From contig JBBDMV010000167.1 in assembly GCA_040878115.1 (NCBI GenBank), positions 1 through 10,089 on the forward strand: 10,089 nt of DNA, in the 5' to 3' direction. Position 1 is the first letter of the stretch; every line of letters starts with the position of its first letter. Positions 7,054 through 10,089 of the stretch are shown in pieces. Position numbers and translations under genes: made by a program. The DNA comes from JBBDMU01 sp040878115 (GTDB lineage: Bacteria > Bacteroidota > Rhodothermia > Balneolales > Natronogracilivirgulaceae). The notes under the pieces are model-generated. The model was not told where the DNA came from, did no database searches, and was given only the letters and a program-made list of their open reading frames with translations.

Positions 7054-7154
7054 TGTGGGGCCGCATCAAAAGGGAAAAATAAGGCCAATGGTAAGGCTTT
7101 CTATAAGCGGCTGTATACTAAAAGCCTAAGCCATGCTATTTGATGCATCCCACA
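7054..7154 (+). repeat. long imperfect hairpin just downstream of queE
   Basis: TGTGGGgccGCATCAAA (7054-7070) is matched by TTTGATGCatCCCACA (7139-7154). Deeper in, ATGGtaAGGCTTT (7088-7100) faces AAAGCCTaagCCAT (7121-7134). The left side has about 17 extra bases as a bulge. The apex contains TATAAGCGGCTGTATA. Candidate roles are an RNA 3' element, a small RNA, or a miniature mobile element; no T-run or flanking duplication supports one over another. Confidence 0.55.
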
Positions 7155-7167
7155 AAAACTTCATGCA

Positions 7168-7188
7168 GCCTGCCCCAGGCTTTTGGGG
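7168..7188 (+). terminator. possible queE-side terminator with two alternative stems
   Basis: GCCTG (7168-7172) can pair with CAGGC (7176-7180), followed by TTTT. Alternatively CCCCA (7173-7177) can pair with TGGGG (7184-7188). The two stems exclude each other. The T-run is only four long, so termination would be weak. Confidence 0.3.
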
Positions 7189-7287
7189 GTACGGGAATAA
7201 GCCGATGCAGCCATAGGACTGAAAGGCCAAATTTATGATCATAACACATTGCTTTGCCTGTTAAGGCTTAATCAGCTCCTGTTTAAC

Positions 7288-7376
7288 TTGATATAAAAGG
7301 CATATCAACACCGTATCAAAGCCGTAAATATACGGTGTTGATACGGCCTTGATATGGCGTTGATACGGCGTTGTTC
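7288..7376. repeat. array of TTGATA hexamers at 11-bp spacing forming an inverted repeat
   Basis: TTGATA occurs on the plus strand at 7288, 7338, 7349 and 7360, and in reverse (TATCAA) at 7303 and 7314. Within each group the period is exactly 11 bp, with CGGCC, TGGCG and CGGCG as spacers and CACCG and AGCCG on the reverse side. A degenerate unit, TTGTTC, follows at 7371. The arms 7301-7326 and 7331-7356 are inverted copies with about four mismatches around AATA. Eleven-bp phasing places the units on nearly one face of the helix, as in multi-site operators or iterons. Its function and any binding protein are unknown. Confidence 0.75.
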
Positions 7377-7564
7377 AAAGGAGGTCTGGGTATTATAGGC
7401 GTGTTATTGGGATGAGGCAAGGATGCTATTGGTTGTAAAGCATTGGAATGCAAAAGGAAGAGATAATTATGGTTAGGATTTATAAGATTAAGTTGTTATA
7501 ATAAATGGATGTTATATGTTTTTCAACCTGCCGTTTCTATTTTGTCAAGTTCATAAACCTGTTT

Positions 7565-7584
7565 GCAAATGTTCGCATTTATGC
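7565..7584. promoter_or_regulatory. candidate operator upstream of the toxin-antitoxin pair
   Basis: GCAAATG (7565-7571), TTCG, CATTTATGC (7576-7584) form a small dyad with five perfect inner pairs, 12 bases before the toxin ATG. Toxin-antitoxin pairs of this type are normally repressed by the HTH antitoxin at a dyad overlapping the promoter, so this is the most likely autoregulation site. A TTGTCA lies at 7542-7547, but no good -10 partner was found. Confidence 0.4.
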
Positions 7585-7596
7585 TAACTTTTAATT

Positions 7597-7947
7597 ATGC
7601 GCGTTATTACCTTTTACAGAACTGAAACGGAGAATTGCCCTGTTGAGGAATTTTTGGTTAACCTGACAGACAAGCAGTCCAGGAAAATCGCCTGGGTGCT
7701 TCGAACGGTTCGTGAATTAGAACATGTTCCGGCTCAGTATCTCAAGAAGCTTAATAGCAGTGACGATATCTGGGAGATTCGGGTAAGTATGGGAAACAAC
7801 ACGTTTCGTCTGCTTGGGTTTTACGATGGACCAGGGCTCATTGTATTGACCAGCGGCTTTGCGAAGAAGACAAATAAAGTTCCCAAACAGGAAATTGAAA
7901 CAGCACAACAAAGAAAACGGGATTACTACGAGAGGAAGAAATTATGA
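7597..7947 (+). CDS. RelE/HigB-like toxin, phage-derived Gp49-like (DUF891) family
   Basis: This 116-residue basic protein has the fold markers of HigB-type mRNA-cleaving toxins. They are VEEFLVNLTDKQSRKIAWVL (16-35, the N-terminal helices); LKKLNSSDDIWEIRVSMGNNTFRLLGFY (49-76, the core strands with the typical L/W-E-R-V...FR pattern); LIVLTSGFAKKTNKVPKQEI (81-100, the GF-KKT segment); and a charged C-terminal helix. Such toxins cut mRNA at the ribosome when free of antitoxin. The gene order, toxin first, is the HigBA arrangement. The toxin stop overlaps the antitoxin start by four bases. There is no Shine-Dalgarno site, so expression may be kept low. Naming it higB exactly would need a search. 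Confidence 0.88.
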   Translation: MRVITFYRTETENCPVEEFLVNLTDKQSRKIAWVLRTVRELEHVPAQYLKKLNSSDDIWEIRVSMGNNTFRLLGFYDGPGLIVLTSGFAKKTNKVPKQEIETAQQRKRDYYERKKL

Positions 7948-8222
7948 AAGATGATCTTGAAAGATTCATTGAACAGAAGAAGGCAAAAAGCCCGGGATTC
8001 GCCGAGAACTTTGAAGAAGGGTATCTCAACTTTAAAATCGGTGTAATTCTAAGGCAAGCAAGAGAAGAAATCGGAGCCACACAAGAAGATGTTGCCCAAA
8101 AGTTGAAAACAACCAAATCAGTGATATCCCGAATGGAGAATCATGCCGAAGATATCCGTTTGTCTACTTTAAGCAAATATGCCAAAGCACTAGGCAAAAA
8201 TGTCAGGTTAGAAATACGGTAG
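7944..8222 (+). CDS. XRE-family HTH antitoxin (HigA-like)
   Basis: This 92-residue protein partners the toxin immediately upstream. Residues 32-85 form a Cro/C1-type helix-turn-helix: IGVILRQAREEIGATQEDVAQKLKTTKSVISRMEN, with the recognition helix around TTKSVISRMEN, then a stabilising helix LSTLSKYAKALG. The N-terminal 30 residues are charged and could be the toxin-contact segment. AGAGGAAG (about 7931-7938) gives a good ribosome site, and the ATGA overlap couples its translation to the toxin, which lacks such a site; this favours antitoxin excess. It should bind the toxin and repress the pair. Confidence 0.9.
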   Translation: MKDDLERFIEQKKAKSPGFAENFEEGYLNFKIGVILRQAREEIGATQEDVAQKLKTTKSVISRMENHAEDIRLSTLSKYAKALGKNVRLEIR

Positions 8223-8293
8223 CTCCAAAAATATATGGAAGTTATGCGTACATTATTTGCTAAACGATAACCTTATCTAAAGAGGGAGATGTC

Positions 8294-8734
8294 ATGATAA
8301 ATCCCAAATACTACAAAGCGACTGCATCCATTATTGGTTCTATGGTTTTTATAATTGCAGTTTCAACTGTTTTCGCCCAGAACACAAAACCTGCTGAAAC
8401 TCCCGATTTCTTAACCATAATCGAGACAACAAACGATTCAATCAAACTAAAATGTAAAAAAGGCTGTGCATGGAAAGAGCTTATCTTTAGCGCAGAAGTT
8501 AACGATGACTATCAAGCTGTCAATCAGTATGGAATGACAATCCATCAAAGAAATGATATTAAGATAAATTCTGATCTGGCTAATTTTGTTTTTTTAATTA
8601 AAAAGACAAAAAAAGGAATAAGTCTTCAAGGGAAGCAAGGAAGCGCCTGGAAAAGTTTGAGTTTCAGCTGTCCTTCTGGAGCATGTAATCAGGCTGTGGA
8701 TCAAAATGGAATGACTATATTGGCTTCAAATTAA
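8294..8734 (+). CDS. secreted protein with two copies of a ~35-residue module
   Basis: This 146-residue protein begins with a signal peptide: charged start, hydrophobic stretch 11-27, and a likely cut after VFA (28/29). The mature part repeats one module. SIKLKCKKGCAWKELIFS followed by QAVNQYGMTI (49-83) aligns with GISLQGKQGSAWKSLSFS followed by QAVDQNGMTI (108-142). Each copy has the pattern G-x-AWK-x-L-x-FS...QAV-x-Q-x-GMTI. Copy 1 has a Cys pair at 54/58; copy 2 has another pair at 126/131. Similar modules seem familiar from uncharacterised Bacteroidota proteins, but I cannot assign a function. It acts outside the cytoplasmic membrane. AGAGGGAG lies 4-5 bases before the ATG. An attC-like repeat follows the stop by 12 bases. 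Confidence 0.75.
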   Translation: MINPKYYKATASIIGSMVFIIAVSTVFAQNTKPAETPDFLTIIETTNDSIKLKCKKGCAWKELIFSAEVNDDYQAVNQYGMTIHQRNDIKINSDLANFVFLIKKTKKGISLQGKQGSAWKSLSFSCPSGACNQAVDQNGMTILASN

Positions 8735-8746
8735 TTCTATACACAC

Positions 8747-8829
8747 ATAACAATGGCTTTGTGCTGACCGGTTCAGGTTTGTAACTCGACTTTAGATATA
8801 GCCCGCCAGCACAAGCCATGAGCCGTTAT
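8747..8829 (+). repeat. attC-like imperfect inverted repeat (possible integron cassette recombination site)
   Basis: The ends are ATAAC (8747-8751) and GTTAT (8825-8829), the arrangement of R'' and R' boxes in attC sites. Inside, ATGGCTTTGTGCTG (8753-8766) pairs with CAGCACAAGCCAT (8807-8819), leaving one extra T on the left. The unequal spacers, A versus GAGCC, resemble an unpaired central spacer. The middle (about 8767-8806) is variable. The total of 83 nt lies within the attC range of roughly 57-141 nt. It sits just after a short gene, as in a cassette. Against it, no integrase or second site is visible, and the R' box GTTATAG departs from GTTRRRY. Confidence 0.55.
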
Positions 8830-9050
8830 AGGGCTAATGCAATATCAAAAATTGAAAAAATTATTAAGCGTACTGTTATGTTCGAACTTTGATATGAACT
8901 TCGATTTCTTCATGTTATCCTCGTTATTTTAATAATAACATGAATAAAATTTACGTACGAAGAAAGGATAACCTCAATAGCGTTGGTGATATGCCAATGT
9001 TACAAGCAACCCTAAGACCGGACAATTACCGCCATTAAATTATCGAATCA
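8830..9050. other. gene-poor stretch between the attC-like site and the SRPBCC fragment
   Basis: AT-rich and without a recognisable gene. TTCATGTTAT (8909-8918) and ATAACATGAA (8935-8944) form a perfect 10-bp inverted repeat around 16 bases, and GTTATCC (8914-8920) recurs inverted as GGATAAC (8966-8972). A 31-codon frame (8837-8932) and a 32-codon frame (8940-9038) are open but carry no recognisable motif. None of the frames supplies a plausible N-terminal half for the SRPBCC fragment that follows. Confidence 0.5.
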
Positions 9051-9296
9051 ATGGGGTCATTGTCTGAAACTGACTTCATGAATATTGAATATAGTGTTAA
9101 AATGACCGCCATCGGTGAAAAAACAAAAGTTAGTTCAAGTACTACTGTTAAAGGAAATGGAATATTTGCTAAATCACTGATGGTATTTATGAGCGGTTCT
9201 CTCAAAAAACAAGAGGAAACGAATTTGGCTAAGCTGAAAAATACTATCGAAGCAAACACAAAGAAATATTTTCCCGAACAGACAAAAACAGAGTAA
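9051..9296 (+). pseudogene. C-terminal fragment of an SRPBCC-family protein
   Basis: The 81 codons resemble the last half of SRPBCC (START/Bet v1-like) proteins. NIEYSVKMTAIGEKTKVSSSTTVKGNG (11-37) fits the final beta strands, with the common G-x-x-TKV turn, and IFAKSLMVFMSGSLKKQEETNLAKLKNTIEA (38-68) fits the long C-terminal helix with its typical FM..K..E..LAKLK pattern. Full domains have about 140 residues, so roughly 60 N-terminal residues are missing. A stop codon (9036-9038) lies in frame upstream, and no other frame supplies the missing part. Neither ATG (9051 or 9078) has a ribosome site. A decayed or truncated gene is most likely; a genuine small protein is possible. Confidence 0.55.
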
Positions 9297-9328
9297 GCAG
9301 ACGATTATTTGAGGTCAGAATTATTTAT

Positions 9329-9994
9329 TTGTCACGACAACAAAAAATTGATATGAAACTCTCTTCACAAGCAGAAAACATCTCGGCTCAAATCAATACT
9401 AAAACAAAGCTAGGGGACTTACGGAAAATTGCTAAGGACGTCAAAAAGGATCACGAATTGGCTATGGAACTATGGTCAACCGAGAGGTTTTTGCCCAGGC
9501 AATTGGCCATCTTGATTATGGATAAAAAGCTTCTTTCCCAAGATTTGATTAATAAGCTTGATAAGGATATGCAGACTCATCCATTCGATGAGCGAAATCA
9601 GTTAATGGATTGGCTAATGGCCAATCAGCTTACTAAGGACAAAAAGACAATTATACTGATTCAATCTTGGGAAAATAGTCCTTTTTCACTTCAAAGACGC
9701 ACTTATTGGTACTATCAAGCAAGATTAAGATGGACAGGACAGACGCCCCCAGAAAATACGCTCGACTTACTTTCAGCAATTGAGACCAGTATTGCCATGG
9801 AAGAGCCTGAAGTTCAATGGGCTATGAATTTCACCGCAGGCTGGATTGGAGTTTATGAAAAGAAGTATCGAAATCGGTGTGTTGCTCTTGGCGAGAAAAC
9901 AGGTCTTTATAAAGGTGAAATGGTATCAAAAGGGTGTACTCCCAATTATTTGCCCGAGTTCATTGCGATGGAAAGCAACAAGCGAAATCTATAA
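9329..9994 (+). CDS. DNA alkylation repair protein, AlkD-like (HEAT-repeat fold)
   Basis: This protein of about 221 residues matches the AlkD-like DNA glycosylase family, which removes N3/N7-alkylated purines using HEAT-like helical repeats. Typical segments are LGDLRKIAKDVKKDHELAMELWSTERFLPRQLAILIMD (28-65), the aromatic-rich middle (ENSPFSLQRRTYWYYQARL, about 134-152), and PEVQWAMNFTAGWIGVYEKKYRNRCVALGEKTGLYKG followed by KGCTPNYLPEFIA at the end. The KGCTPxYLPE tail marks a small subfamily. Start choice is uncertain: TTG at 9329, the next ATG at 9353, or ATT at 9320/9323, the only sites well spaced from GAGG (9311-9314). Activity was not shown for many members. With the MGMT-like gene, the window holds two alkylation-repair families. 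Confidence 0.82.
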   Translation: MSRQQKIDMKLSSQAENISAQINTKTKLGDLRKIAKDVKKDHELAMELWSTERFLPRQLAILIMDKKLLSQDLINKLDKDMQTHPFDERNQLMDWLMANQLTKDKKTIILIQSWENSPFSLQRRTYWYYQARLRWTGQTPPENTLDLLSAIETSIAMEEPEVQWAMNFTAGWIGVYEKKYRNRCVALGEKTGLYKGEMVSKGCTPNYLPEFIAMESNKRNL

Positions 9995-10059
9995 TTAAGT
10001 GTGGCAATAGAACAACTTATAGGAACGGCAGCTTGTAAAGCAATGAAATTGAGCAGAAA

Positions 10060-10089
10060 ATGAAAACAATATTTGACAAACCAACCAGA
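10060..10089 (+). CDS. start of a possible DinB/DUF1569-type gene (partial)
   Basis: An ATG at 10060 opens a frame reading MKTIFDKPTR to the window edge. Proteins of the DUF1569/DinB-like family in Bacteroidota often begin MKTIFDKxTRDEL, which is why the name is offered. GAG lies about 6-9 bases before the start. Ten residues are not enough to be certain; the frame could close just beyond the window. Confidence 0.4.
   Translation, partial: MKTIFDKPTR

Larger units (their letters stand above)
7046..7596. other. 550-base gene-free region rich in palindromes and repeats
   Basis: No convincing gene was found on either strand. The region contains a long imperfect hairpin (7054-7154), two competing small hairpins (7168-7188), the perfect palindrome TTATGATCATAA (7233-7244), TTAAGGCTTAA (7261-7271), an 11-bp iterated array (7288-7376), and the upstream region of the toxin-antitoxin pair. 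A GGAGG at 7380-7384 is not followed by a usable frame; the 17-codon frame from 7448 is unremarkable. Such density of dyad sequence is unusual beside the tightly packed genes to its left and marks a boundary with the accessory region. Confidence 0.7.

Noticed and set aside
7288..7376. CRISPR array
   Set aside because: The units are only 11 bp with near-constant 5-bp spacers and occur in both orientations; there are no unique spacers and no cas gene.
8223..8293. A second attC-like site before the secreted-protein gene (GTTATGC at 8241 and ATAAC at 8267)
   Set aside because: The elements are in the wrong order for an attC (GTTAT first, ATAAC last) and the interior shows no stem.
8837..8932. 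31-codon frame as a small membrane peptide gene
   Set aside because: No ribosome site, no recognisable motif and a composition expected of AT-rich DNA; mentioned only within the regional entry.
9995..10089. A closing attC-like site after the AlkD-like gene
   Set aside because: No ATAAC/GTTAT pair or complementary arms could be found before the window ends.

Overview
The window looks like a bacterial chromosome segment from the Bacteroidota/Balneolota side of the tree. That placement is an inference from gene types: a Bacteroidota-style QueE with CDVKCWWCDVKDSW around its cluster, a DUF2520 protein, a PhoU-tailed Na/Pi transporter, and several genes without a Shine-Dalgarno site. Nothing in the window fixes the genus.

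Positions 1-7045 carry ordinary housekeeping genes. A possible gene end (3-62) precedes a cold-shock protein (268-477). It converges on a minus-strand phosphoglycerate dehydrogenase-type gene (609-1808), with a bidirectional terminator between them. Divergent from this is a plus-strand block: Na/Pi cotransporter (2056-3672), Sfp-type phosphopantetheinyl transferase (3694-4257), a MEMO-like protein without the usual metal ligands (4271-5023), a Rossmann/DUF2520 protein (5064-5954) and a short MGMT-family protein (5938-6285). Three of these genes have stop codons inside stem-loops. QueE of queuosine biosynthesis (6401-7045) stands slightly apart.

From 7046 the character changes. About 550 bases without a gene hold a ~100-nt imperfect hairpin, smaller palindromes, and an array of TTGATA hexamers at 11-bp spacing, arranged as an inverted repeat. 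Then follow a HigB/HigA-like toxin-antitoxin pair (7597-8222), a secreted protein made of two copies of one short module (8294-8734), an 83-nt inverted repeat resembling an integron attC site (8747-8829), a fragment of an SRPBCC protein (9051-9296), an AlkD-like DNA alkylation repair protein (9329-9994), and the first ten codons of what may be a DinB/DUF1569-type gene (10060 onward).

The right third reads as an accessory region. Its mixture of an addiction module, a small exported protein, a domain fragment and a possible recombination site would fit cassette-type acquisition, but only one attC-like site is visible and no integrase is in the window. No complete undescribed system can be demonstrated. 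The best leads are the attC-like site with its adjoining duplicated-module protein, the 11-bp array, and the ligand-less MEMO homologue.
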